Positions 56,594-64,000 of a stretch of DNA of 64,000 nucleotides are shown piece by piece. Below the pieces are notes generated by a model, which was given only the letters and a program-made list of their open reading frames with translations, searched no databases and had not been told where the DNA came from. The stretch spans positions 1 through 64,000 of the forward strand of contig JBOIBN010000001.1 in NCBI GenBank assembly GCA_050739575.1, given 5' to 3'. Position numbers and translations under genes: made by a program. Source of the stretch: JBOIBN01 sp050739575 (GTDB taxonomy: Bacteria > Pseudomonadota > Gammaproteobacteria > JAKDMP01). Every line of letters starts with the position of its first letter. Position 1 is the stretch's first letter.

Positions 56594-58408
56594 ATGCCAC
56601 GCCGGGCGGGAATTGTCACGACTGTGGCCTGCCTCGCGCTCGCAGCTTGCGCCACGCAGGAATCGGTCCAGCAGGCGCAGAGCCAGGCCACTCGCGCCGT
56701 CGCCACCACGCAAAATCAGGAAACCGCACTCAAGTCGTTGACGGAACGCGAAGGCCGGCACCAGCAGGAGCTCACCGTGCAATTGACCCAGATCCAGGCT
56801 CAACAGGTCGCGGCGAACAAACAATTGCAGATGCTCGCGAACAAGCTGGACAAACTGCACGGCGAACTACGTACTCAGGCGACGAAAATCCCGAAGGCAC
56901 TGCCAAAAACCCCAGCGCCGGCGGCGAGCGCACGCGCGCCGGCAACGACAACAACCGTAAGCGCCCCGGTCACCAGTTCGGTGACCAACGCACTGTATGC
57001 CCGGATCGCCGAGCGCGCAGGGCAAATCGCGCTCGGCAAGGCCTCCGCTCCGGATTTGCCGCAAGCGCCGAACTCGTTGCAGCACCTCGATTATGCTGCC
57101 TATCAAGCGATCCGCTACGTGGGACAGCTTGCGGATTGGAACGGAAGCGATACTTTCAAGCTGAAATTTCACCCCGCGGGTTTCGTCTTCAACCAATCCA
57201 TCCAGATTCACCTGAACGGACAACAGGACAGTCCACCCCTCGACTTTACGTCAAAAGACTTTCACTGGCCGTCACAAATCGGGAATGGGCCGTCGGGGGA
57301 AATTCCGGTGGCCGGCTTTCGCGTGGGACAACTTTATGACGGCGGCCAGTCGGCGCCGTTTCTGGATTTTCTCGGCGCCAGTTACTTCCAAGCTGCGCCA
57401 CCCGGAAAGCCGTTCGGATTGTCGGCGCGCGGCGTTTCGATCGATACCGGTGTGAGCAACACCGCAGAGGAATTCCCAAGCTTCGTCGAATTCTGGCTGG
57501 GTGCGCCGGCGGACTCACAGCTCGATGTCGTCGCGCTGCTCGCCAGCGACAGCCTGGACGGCGCCTATCGCTTTGAGGTGCTGCCCGAAGCGAAGCAAAC
57601 CACAATGCAAATCACGGCCACGCTTTACCTGACCCACACGGTGGCCCAACTCGGGATCTCCCCGCTCACCAGCATGTATTTGCAGGGACCCGACAGCCTG
57701 AACCGTCCCGATGCCGTGGCCAAGGCAGTGCACGATTCCGACGGCCTGCTGATCCATGACGGAGAGGGCTGGATGTGGGTGCCACTTTACAATCCCGCGC
57801 GCCTGCAAGTACTCGAAATAGCGGTGAACAATCTGCGCGGTTTCGGCCTGCTCCAGCGTGACCGCAAGTACGACGACTACCAGGATTCACAAGACAACTA
57901 CCAGAACCATCCCAATGCCTGGGTAGAACCGACGAACGATTGGGGCAGCGGAGTCGTCAAGTTGGTCGAAATTCCGGCGCAGTATTCGAGCAACAGCAAC
58001 ATCGTCGCCTTCTGGACGCCGGCCAACCCGCCCGCACCCCAACAGGTTTACCGATTCGCCTATCGGCTGGCCTGGTCACTCGGCGGACCGGGCGAGGGCG
58101 AACTCGGGCGTGTGCTCGCGACCCGCATCGTCGATCTGAAGGGCGGGCATTACGCGGTCATGATCGATTTCGGCGGCGGCGCGCTCGCCGATCTACCCAC
58201 TTGGGTGGACGTCAAACCCACAATCAGCGCAAGCGACAACGATCTCAAGATCGAGAACGTCACGCTCACCAAAATCGTCGAAACCGACCGCTGGCGTCTC
58301 GGCTTCGAGGTGAGCGGAGGCGGGAACAACGACCGGATCACGGCATGGCTGCACTACGGCGAGCGGGTGCTGAGCGAACGCTGGATGCGTCAGCGTCCGG
58401 GATCCTGA
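56594..58408 (+). CDS. opgG: OpgG-like lipoprotein with coiled-coil insert
   Basis: 604 residues. A lipobox (LAAC, Cys near 20) follows the signal sequence, then a Gln-rich coiled coil (~25-90) and an Ala/Thr-rich linker (~95-125), and then the OpgG/MdoG beta-sandwich domain (~150-600, PAGFVFNQSIQIHLNGQ, FGLSARGVSIDTG, GFGLLQRDRKYDDYQDSQ). OpgG is normally a soluble periplasmic protein; here it is predicted to be tethered to the membrane. Follows opgH by four bases, and its 3' end overlaps the convergent paralogue. Confidence 0.8.
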   Translation: MPRRAGIVTTVACLALAACATQESVQQAQSQATRAVATTQNQETALKSLTEREGRHQQELTVQLTQIQAQQVAANKQLQMLANKLDKLHGELRTQATKIPKALPKTPAPAASARAPATTTTVSAPVTSSVTNALYARIAERAGQIALGKASAPDLPQAPNSLQHLDYAAYQAIRYVGQLADWNGSDTFKLKFHPAGFVFNQSIQIHLNGQQDSPPLDFTSKDFHWPSQIGNGPSGEIPVAGFRVGQLYDGGQSAPFLDFLGASYFQAAPPGKPFGLSARGVSIDTGVSNTAEEFPSFVEFWLGAPADSQLDVVALLASDSLDGAYRFEVLPEAKQTTMQITATLYLTHTVAQLGISPLTSMYLQGPDSLNRPDAVAKAVHDSDGLLIHDGEGWMWVPLYNPARLQVLEIAVNNLRGFGLLQRDRKYDDYQDSQDNYQNHPNAWVEPTNDWGSGVVKLVEIPAQYSSNSNIVAFWTPANPPAPQQVYRFAYRLAWSLGGPGEGELGRVLATRIVDLKGGHYAVMIDFGGGALADLPTWVDVKPTISASDNDLKIENVTLTKIVETDRWRLGFEVSGGGNNDRITAWLHYGERVLSERWMRQRPGS

Positions 58409-59997
58409 GCCACGCTGCACCCAGGCTGATAGGACGAAAGCATGTCGGGGGGCAGCATGTAGGTCCAGGTTTCGGTCAGAGTCTCCTTGCCGCGGGTCAG
58501 GTAGGCGCGCAAATCGAGCGGCTGGCCCTGCGCCGGCGAAACCAGAAAACTCAGCCTCCAACCCGAAAACGGCGGGGCTTGCTCCACATGCACTTCCTCG
58601 ATCTTGCCCCCCGCGACCGTGCTGACCTGCGCCTCTACACCCTCGGCAAGTTGTCCCAGCTCACCGCCCCGGAAGTTCACTATGAACCGTAGTGCGCAGC
58701 CGCTGGCCTGCGTGCCCGGATTCGTCCCCGCCCCGACGAAGGTAGCGGCGGCATAACCAGCCGGAGGCGTGCCGACGCCCTCTCCGCCGAACGTCAGGCG
58801 GTAGTGCAGGATGAGGGGCTGACCCGGCGGAGGCAGCGAATCCGGCGTATAAAAGGCGACGATGTTGTCCTCGGTTTCGTCGCTTTCAGGCAACTCGACG
58901 AGCATGATTTGCCCCTTGCCCCATGCGCCGATCGGAGTCACCCAGGCGTTGGGCCGCAAATCGTAGCGCGCTTCGAGATCCTCGTAGTCGGCGAAACGGC
59001 GCGGGCGCTGCAGGAGTCCGAAACCCTTGGGATCGGCCACCGTGAAACTCGTCGTGGCGATCGACTGTGGATTGATGAGCGGACGCCATAACCATTCGCC
59101 GTCGCCGTTCTCGACGCCGAGCCCGCTCGAATCATGTACGGCCGCCCGCCACTCACCCGCCGGTCGCGATGTGTTCGCACCGTAAAAAAACATGCTGGTA
59201 AGCGGAGCGAGTCCGACCCGCTCAGGATGGTCGCGAAAGTAGAGCACCGCCGTGACATCGAGCGTGGTCGCCGCACCGGGCTGCACCACAAACCGGTACG
59301 CGCCGCTCACGTGCTCCCCGTCGAGCAGAGCGTAAAGATCCATCGTGCCTGCTCCGGGCGCAGGCTTCACCAGCCAGAACGAACGAAAAAGCGGGAAGGA
59401 TTCGGGACTCGAAAGACCGGTATCAATTGCCAGCCCGCGCGCCGACAAACCGAATCCCTCGTCACGGCCGACGGCACGAAAATAGCTCGCGCCGCCGAAT
59501 ACCAGGAAACTGTTGTAGGGTGCCCCCGGTTCGAGTGGATAGGTAATGGCAAGGCCACCGTAGCCGAGATTGACGGGAACACGTCTCGCAAACGTCTTGT
59601 CCGGATACGTAAAAAGGGACTTGTCGAAAGCGAGCGGATGTACCGTGCCGTCGTTCACGATGTGAATCCCGACCGCTCGCGTGTAGTACAAACCGGCGGG
59701 CTGCAGCATGACGCCGAAATTGCTTCCCTCTGCTCGCCACAGGCGCAGCTCGGGGCGAAACCGGATTTGCTGGTATTGATCGTAGGTAAGGGCCGGAAAC
59801 TGCATCCAGGCCGGGATTTCCCGCACCGGCTGGTAAGGCTCGGCGGCGAGAGCCTTCGCCTTGGCGATCACGTCATCAAAGCCGAACGCATGCGCCTGCC
59901 TCGGCAACAAAAACAGGCCGCACAACAGGAGCGCGAGCGCCGGCGCAGCGCGGAAAATGCAGAAGAACCTCCGATCCAGATTTATCGGTTGCGACAT
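58390..59997 (-). CDS. opgD: Second OpgG/OpgD-family periplasmic glucan protein
   Basis: 535 residues from ATG 59997 (MSQPINLDRR); the longer frame is unsupported. A signal peptide with an RR-F-F motif, loosely like a Tat signal, ends at AHAFGFDD. MdoG domain: PAGLYYTRAVGIHIV, FGLSARGLAIDTGLSS, GFGLLQRPRRFADYEDLEAR. It is convergent with the lipoprotein OpgG and overlaps it by 19 bases. Whether it is OpgG or OpgD in function cannot be decided from sequence; the lack of a coiled-coil insert makes it the more ordinary of the two. Confidence 0.8.
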   Translation of the reverse strand: MSQPINLDRRFFCIFRAAPALALLLCGLFLLPRQAHAFGFDDVIAKAKALAAEPYQPVREIPAWMQFPALTYDQYQQIRFRPELRLWRAEGSNFGVMLQPAGLYYTRAVGIHIVNDGTVHPLAFDKSLFTYPDKTFARRVPVNLGYGGLAITYPLEPGAPYNSFLVFGGASYFRAVGRDEGFGLSARGLAIDTGLSSPESFPLFRSFWLVKPAPGAGTMDLYALLDGEHVSGAYRFVVQPGAATTLDVTAVLYFRDHPERVGLAPLTSMFFYGANTSRPAGEWRAAVHDSSGLGVENGDGEWLWRPLINPQSIATTSFTVADPKGFGLLQRPRRFADYEDLEARYDLRPNAWVTPIGAWGKGQIMLVELPESDETEDNIVAFYTPDSLPPPGQPLILHYRLTFGGEGVGTPPAGYAAATFVGAGTNPGTQASGCALRFIVNFRGGELGQLAEGVEAQVSTVAGGKIEEVHVEQAPPFSGWRLSFLVSPAQGQPLDLRAYLTRGKETLTETWTYMLPPDMLSSYQPGCSVAQDPGR

Positions 59998-60028
59998 CGT
60001 CAACACCCTTGTTCCATTTTTCGCGAGA

Positions 60029-61897
60029 TCAATGCAAATCAACGGCGGCTGCACAGAAGCAATAGGCGTAAACGCCGTTCGGATCGTGCAGGGTGAGTGC
60101 CTGGGTAATTTGATCAAGCACGGGATGCACGGCGGCATACAAGCTGTTCCCATTGGCGCCGAACAGATGTCGGACGACGACTTGCGCGCTGGAGTCGTTG
60201 GCGAGATTGACTATGAACTGCTCGCCGGAAGAGAGCTGCGGTGCGACGTAGGTCACGCCGTAATTTTGAAGCTTGGCGAGCGCAGCCGCCGAGCGCACCG
60301 CGGAGTCGAGATCGCCGAATTCGTCTATCAGACCGATGCGCTTGGCGTCGGCACCTGCCCACACCCGGCCTTGAGCGATGGCATCCACATGAGTTTCGGG
60401 CAGATCGCGATATTTCGCGACGTTGCCGGTGAACTCGGCGTAGCCATGGTTGACCGTAAGCTGAAAGACCTTGGCGTCCTCGGGACTCAGCGCGCGGAAC
60501 GGATCGCCAAAGTCGGCGAGCGGCGCGGTTTCGACACCGTCGCGGTGCACGCCCGCCCAATTCATCGTGTTCTCGAAGGTCGGGAACATGCCGAAGATGC
60601 CAATCGAACCGGTGATGGTCGCTGGCGAGGCGAAAATCCGGTCGCCCGCCATCGAAATCCAGTAGCCTCCGGAGGCCGCTACGCCGGCCATGGAAATCAC
60701 CAGCGGCTTGCCGCCCTGTTTGAGCGCAAGTTCCGCATCCAGGATTTCGTCGGAGGCGAGGGCGCTGCCGCCGGGACTGTTAACGTCGAGCACCACCGCC
60801 TTGATCCTCTGATCATGGAGCGCGCGATTCAAAAGGCTCGAGAGCGTATCGGCCCCGATGCTCCCTTGCGGGGCCTGGCCAGGAACGATGTCGCCTTCGG
60901 CGACGATGATCGCAACCTGATCCCATGCACGATTGGCGAGCTGCCCCGCCGGATTGCGCGCGGCAAGATAAGTTTTCATGTCGATTTGGTTGTAATTCCC
61001 GGTATCCGGATCGCCGCCGACGAGCTTCGTCAACTGCGCGCGCAGCGCCGGTGCGGGCATAACCCCGTCAATCAGCCCGCTACGAACGGCGAGCGCAGCC
61101 GCGTCCCCGTGCTCTGCCTGAAGGGCATCGGGCACATGGTTGGCAAGAGTTATCAGGGTGTCCGCGTTGCGGCCCCGGCCGCGGGCGACGTCGCCCACAT
61201 AACCATTCCAGAGAACATCGAGCAGATCCGAGGTCTCTTCCCGCGCCGGGGGCGACATATCGTTGCGCGTGAACGGTTCGACGTAGGACTTGTACTTGCC
61301 GACCCGAAAGACATGCCATTCGACCTTGAGCTTATCAATCAAGTCCTTGTAGTAATTCTGGTAGGCGGCGAGTCCGAACAAGGCCACCATGCCCTGATCG
61401 CTGGTGAGCCAGGCGTGGCTCGCTATCGCGGCAAGGTAATAGGAGCCTTGCGAATAGTTGTTCGCGTAGGCGATCACCGGCTTGCCGCTCTTCTCGAATT
61501 GTTTTAGTGCGGTGCCCACACGCTCGAGCTGAGCGAGACTGCCGCCGTCGAAATCGTCCAGATCGAGCACGATCGCCTTGATGTGCGGATCGTCGGCGGC
61601 GGTATCAGCGGCCCAGACGAGATCGCGCACCCGCGTCACCGGCGCGGGACTCTGACCGACCAGCTGTTGCTGGGCGCGCCGTACGCGATTGGGAATCTGC
61701 TCGACCAGCGTGCCCTGCGGATCGAGTACCAGCGCCGCGGAGGCGGGCACCGACGGTCCCTTGGGTCGGAAGATCAGGACCAGGATGATCACCACGATCA
61801 CAATGAACAGTAGATCCACGACGACCCGCCGGGTGATGTCTATTCCCTTTAGCGTGCCGCCCAAGAAACGCCGGAAGCGATTGTGCGAGGCCGCCAT
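60029..61897 (-). CDS. sppA: Signal peptide peptidase SppA, long form
   Basis: 622 residues, the 67K form with two tandem ClpP-like domains. N-terminal membrane anchor (~25-45), catalytic lysine K203 in KYKSYVEPFTR in the first domain and catalytic S409 in GVAASGGYWIS in the second. Degrades cleaved signal peptides in the inner membrane. A possible promoter (TTGCGT, 18 bases, TAATAT) lies near 61935-61965 on the minus strand. Confidence 0.9.
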   Translation of the reverse strand: MAASHNRFRRFLGGTLKGIDITRRVVVDLLFIVIVVIILVLIFRPKGPSVPASAALVLDPQGTLVEQIPNRVRRAQQQLVGQSPAPVTRVRDLVWAADTAADDPHIKAIVLDLDDFDGGSLAQLERVGTALKQFEKSGKPVIAYANNYSQGSYYLAAIASHAWLTSDQGMVALFGLAAYQNYYKDLIDKLKVEWHVFRVGKYKSYVEPFTRNDMSPPAREETSDLLDVLWNGYVGDVARGRGRNADTLITLANHVPDALQAEHGDAAALAVRSGLIDGVMPAPALRAQLTKLVGGDPDTGNYNQIDMKTYLAARNPAGQLANRAWDQVAIIVAEGDIVPGQAPQGSIGADTLSSLLNRALHDQRIKAVVLDVNSPGGSALASDEILDAELALKQGGKPLVISMAGVAASGGYWISMAGDRIFASPATITGSIGIFGMFPTFENTMNWAGVHRDGVETAPLADFGDPFRALSPEDAKVFQLTVNHGYAEFTGNVAKYRDLPETHVDAIAQGRVWAGADAKRIGLIDEFGDLDSAVRSAAALAKLQNYGVTYVAPQLSSGEQFIVNLANDSSAQVVVRHLFGANGNSLYAAVHPVLDQITQALTLHDPNGVYAYCFCAAAVDLH

Positions 61898-62009
61898 AGG
61901 GTTACCGCTGGACGAATAGATGAAACATATTATTACTTCGGCCCCTCAACACGCAAAAGCTTGTTCCGAGATTTTGAAATGCGAGGATGTATAAAATCGC
62001 CTGAGCGCT

Positions 62010-63224
62010 TCACCCGGCCTTCGGCTGCAGGCGCACTCTTTCACGGCGAAAACCGAGGCCGAAGACGCGGGCCGGAATCCGACGCACGAACCGGAATCGA
62101 AACAGAAACCGGCCGAACGGTCCGATACGCATTGCGCCCACACCGGGTTCGAGTGCACGCGACACCACGCGATTCTGGATCACGATTTGGACGCGCTGCA
62201 TGACCCGCACCGGCCTTTCGCGCCGCTTTTGTACGCGGGCCAGATCCACCTCCTCAGGTGCTCGCCCGGCACGAAACACCGGCCCCAGAATATTGGCGGC
62301 GGCAACCGCGTCCTGGATCGCGACGTTGACGCCCACGCCGCCGACCGGCGACATGGCGTGCGCGGCGTCACCGATCAAAAGAAGTCCCGGGCGATGCCAG
62401 CGCCTGATGCGATCCACCTGCACCTCGAGCAGACTGAGCGCGTCCCAGGATTGGATTTCCTGCACGCGATCGGCGAGAAACGGCGCAAGTGCAGTTAATC
62501 GACTACGAAACGCATCGAGCGGACCCGCGCGCAAGGATTGCGCGCCGCCCTTGGCGATCACATAGCCGATCTGCCAATATGTCCCGCGGTTGAGCATCAC
62601 CATAAACTGCCCCTTGCCGAGGAAACCGCCGGTCGTTTCCGGATCCCCCTCGCGACGCGAAAGCCGAAACCACAGGACATCCATCGGCGCACCCAGTTCG
62701 TGCGGCTCGAACCCGGCTGCGGCGCGCATGGTCGAGTGCCGCCCGTCGGTGCCGACCACTAGATCGGCACGAATTTCGACCGGACCGTCCGGACCCACGG
62801 CACGCACGCCGGCGACGCGACCATCTTCATCGATAAACTCGCGCCCCTCGGTACGCATTAGGAGGCGGTAGCCAGGATAGCGCCGCCCCTCCTCGGCAAG
62901 CATGTTCAAAAGATCCCACTGCGGCACCAGCGCAAGGTACGGGAACGGTTTGAGCCTGCGGTAATCTCCGATCGCAAATACGCCGTTCGCGGCACTCGCC
63001 GTGAGCGTTTCTGTCCGCTGCACGGGAAGCTGCATGAATCGTTCCAGCAGACCGAGATCGTCGAGTACCGAAAGCGTGGACGGTTGCGCCGTATCGCCGC
63101 GGAAATCGCGCAGGAAGTCACCGTGCTTTTCGAGCACCGTGACGGAAATGCCGGCACGGGCAAGTATCAGGCCAAGCATCATGCCGGCGGGTCCGCCGCC
63201 GACGACGCAGCATTGCGTGTTCAC
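62010..63224 (-). CDS. FAD-dependent monooxygenase/oxidoreductase
   Basis: 404 residues from GTG 63224 with GGAGA upstream; the longer frame has no support. FAD-binding Rossmann start CCVVGGGPAGMMLGLILARA, second FAD motif LLLIGDAAHAMSPVGGVGVN, and DG motif VVGTDGRHSTMRAAAG: the UbiH/PHBH-like group A fold. Substrate unknown; it lies four bases after the decarboxylase, so a pathway shared with an amino-acid-derived compound is possible. The basic C-terminus (RRERVRLQPKAG) is unusual. Confidence 0.85.
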   Translation of the reverse strand: MNTQCCVVGGGPAGMMLGLILARAGISVTVLEKHGDFLRDFRGDTAQPSTLSVLDDLGLLERFMQLPVQRTETLTASAANGVFAIGDYRRLKPFPYLALVPQWDLLNMLAEEGRRYPGYRLLMRTEGREFIDEDGRVAGVRAVGPDGPVEIRADLVVGTDGRHSTMRAAAGFEPHELGAPMDVLWFRLSRREGDPETTGGFLGKGQFMVMLNRGTYWQIGYVIAKGGAQSLRAGPLDAFRSRLTALAPFLADRVQEIQSWDALSLLEVQVDRIRRWHRPGLLLIGDAAHAMSPVGGVGVNVAIQDAVAAANILGPVFRAGRAPEEVDLARVQKRRERPVRVMQRVQIVIQNRVVSRALEPGVGAMRIGPFGRFLFRFRFVRRIPARVFGLGFRRERVRLQPKAG

Positions 63225-63228
63225 CGCT

Positions 63229-64000
63229 TCAGCTCTCCGGATTCGCAGTTGAATTTCGGTTGGTCGCGGCGCCCGCCTGCGCAAGCAGAGCCGTGATCCG
63301 CGGCAACCAGGCATGATGCTCGGGCTTCATCAGGCAGGAGCGCAGTACGGTGACTGTCTCGGCATCCCATTCGAGCCCGGGCCACCACGGTTCGGCCAAG
63401 GGGCGCGGAAGCTGCAGCAGCGCGAGGTGTAGATTGCGTTCGGCGGCGACCTCGAACACCTCCCGCGCGCGTCGCGAGGCAGCGCTTGCCCGCTCCGCCC
63501 GCGCACCGAATACGACAATATCGAGCACCGGTGGTGCCAGCGCGACGAACTCTTTGGAATTACCCACCCAATTGTGCAATTCGAGCGCGGCAGCAAGACT
63601 TTCGCAAAGACCAGATGCAAATTCGCCGCCGGGCGTGAGCGGCAGAAGTTCGAGCGTCGCCCACAACGCGGCCGCCGCAGCGCCGGGACGCGAACACTCG
63701 AGACTGATCTCGCCGAGATGAAGTTCGTCGGAACTGAAATACGTGTAGGGCGAATCGTGACGATAGACTTGCCCGACGGCCGGATCGCGAAAGATTATGG
63801 CGCCGCAGCCGTAAGGTTGCAGACCATGCTTGTGCGGATCGATGACGACCGAATCCGCCCCGGCCATGACCGCGAATGCACGTTCGCGCACGGGATTTCC
63901 CGCCGCCGCGAGTTTGAAGTATCCGCCGTAGGCCGCATCAACGTGCACGCGTACTCCGCCCGCGCGGGCAAGCGGCAGGATTTCCTCCAGCGGATCGAGC
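63229..64000 (-). CDS. PLP-dependent group II decarboxylase, 3' part
   Basis: Partial: the frame runs off the right edge, so the N-terminal half lies outside. Visible are VHVDAAYGGYF (PLP-ring Asp), SVVIDPHKHGLQPYGCG (Schiff-base Lys after His) and the C-terminal small domain (PEHHAWLPRITALLAQAG). This is the group II aromatic-amino-acid/glutamate decarboxylase fold. Substrate cannot be told. Upstream partner of the FAD monooxygenase in one operon. Confidence 0.8.
   Translation of the reverse strand, partial: LDPLEEILPLARAGGVRVHVDAAYGGYFKLAAAGNPVRERAFAVMAGADSVVIDPHKHGLQPYGCGAIIFRDPAVGQVYRHDSPYTYFSSDELHLGEISLECSRPGAAAAALWATLELLPLTPGGEFASGLCESLAAALELHNWVGNSKEFVALAPPVLDIVVFGARAERASAASRRAREVFEVAAERNLHLALLQLPRPLAEPWWPGLEWDAETVTVLRSCLMKPEHHAWLPRITALLAQAGAATNRNSTANPES

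Overview
The window is GC-rich bacterial chromosome, most likely from a gammaproteobacterium. The basis is the ExbB/ExbD/TonB cluster with a DUF3450 partner, the OpgG/OpgH glucan genes, a KdpDE pair and a Xanthomonadales/Pseudomonas-style palindrome; this is inference from gene content, not a phylogenetic result. No rRNA, tRNA or CRISPR array was seen.

Layout. 1-2.5 kb: the 3' end of a CHASE2 membrane protein and an SH3/M48 metalloprotease. 2.6-2.9 kb: a transposase scrap. 3.0-8.8 kb (minus): a complete TonB2-type energy-transduction operon (DUF3450, TtpC-like TolQ/ExbB, ExbB, two ExbD, TonB, TPR protein). 9.0-13.2 kb: an insertion-sequence graveyard (ISNCY and IS30 remnants, a broken RhlE helicase tail) beside kdpE and a truncated, frame-broken kdpD. 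13.4-16.2 kb (minus): a second exbB-exbD-tonB operon with a coiled-coil partner. 16.9-18.5 kb: an IS1595-type element carrying a decayed IS5-type element just inside one end.

18.6-53.2 kb is a branched-chain acyl-CoA catabolism locus. icmF (fused isobutyryl-CoA mutase) is divergent from leucine dehydrogenase, isovaleryl-CoA dehydrogenase (liuA) and a thiolase; liuB, liuC, liuD and liuE follow, ending in an overlap with ddl. Together they take leucine to acetyl-CoA and acetoacetate. The locus is split between the thiolase and liuB by a Mu-like prophage of about 21.7 kb (about 25.8-47.55 kb).

The prophage is the most unusual part. It keeps a repressor, Ner, MuA transposase, MuA-site-like repeats at both ends and a nearly complete contractile-tail module (gp38-gp48 plus fibre genes). 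It lacks recognisable Gam, Mor/C, lysis, terminase, portal, protease and capsid genes. One ORF joins the MuB N-terminal domain to what looks like the C-terminus of a gp37-type tail protein, as expected of one in-frame deletion. The tail-tip region holds a YmfQ-LamG-like fusion, a tail protein ending in a Hint (intein/Hedgehog-like) domain, a protein with about 12 Ala/Gly-rich repeats, and a GH5-like glycosidase. A small secreted protein is encoded antisense inside the tail operon. Removing the prophage and one CCTCC copy restores a stem-loop, which supports the boundaries.

54.2-64 kb: opgH with a short coupled upstream ORF, a lipoprotein OpgG-like gene with a coiled-coil insert, a convergent second OpgG/OpgD paralogue, sppA, a FAD monooxygenase and the 3' part of a PLP-dependent group II decarboxylase.
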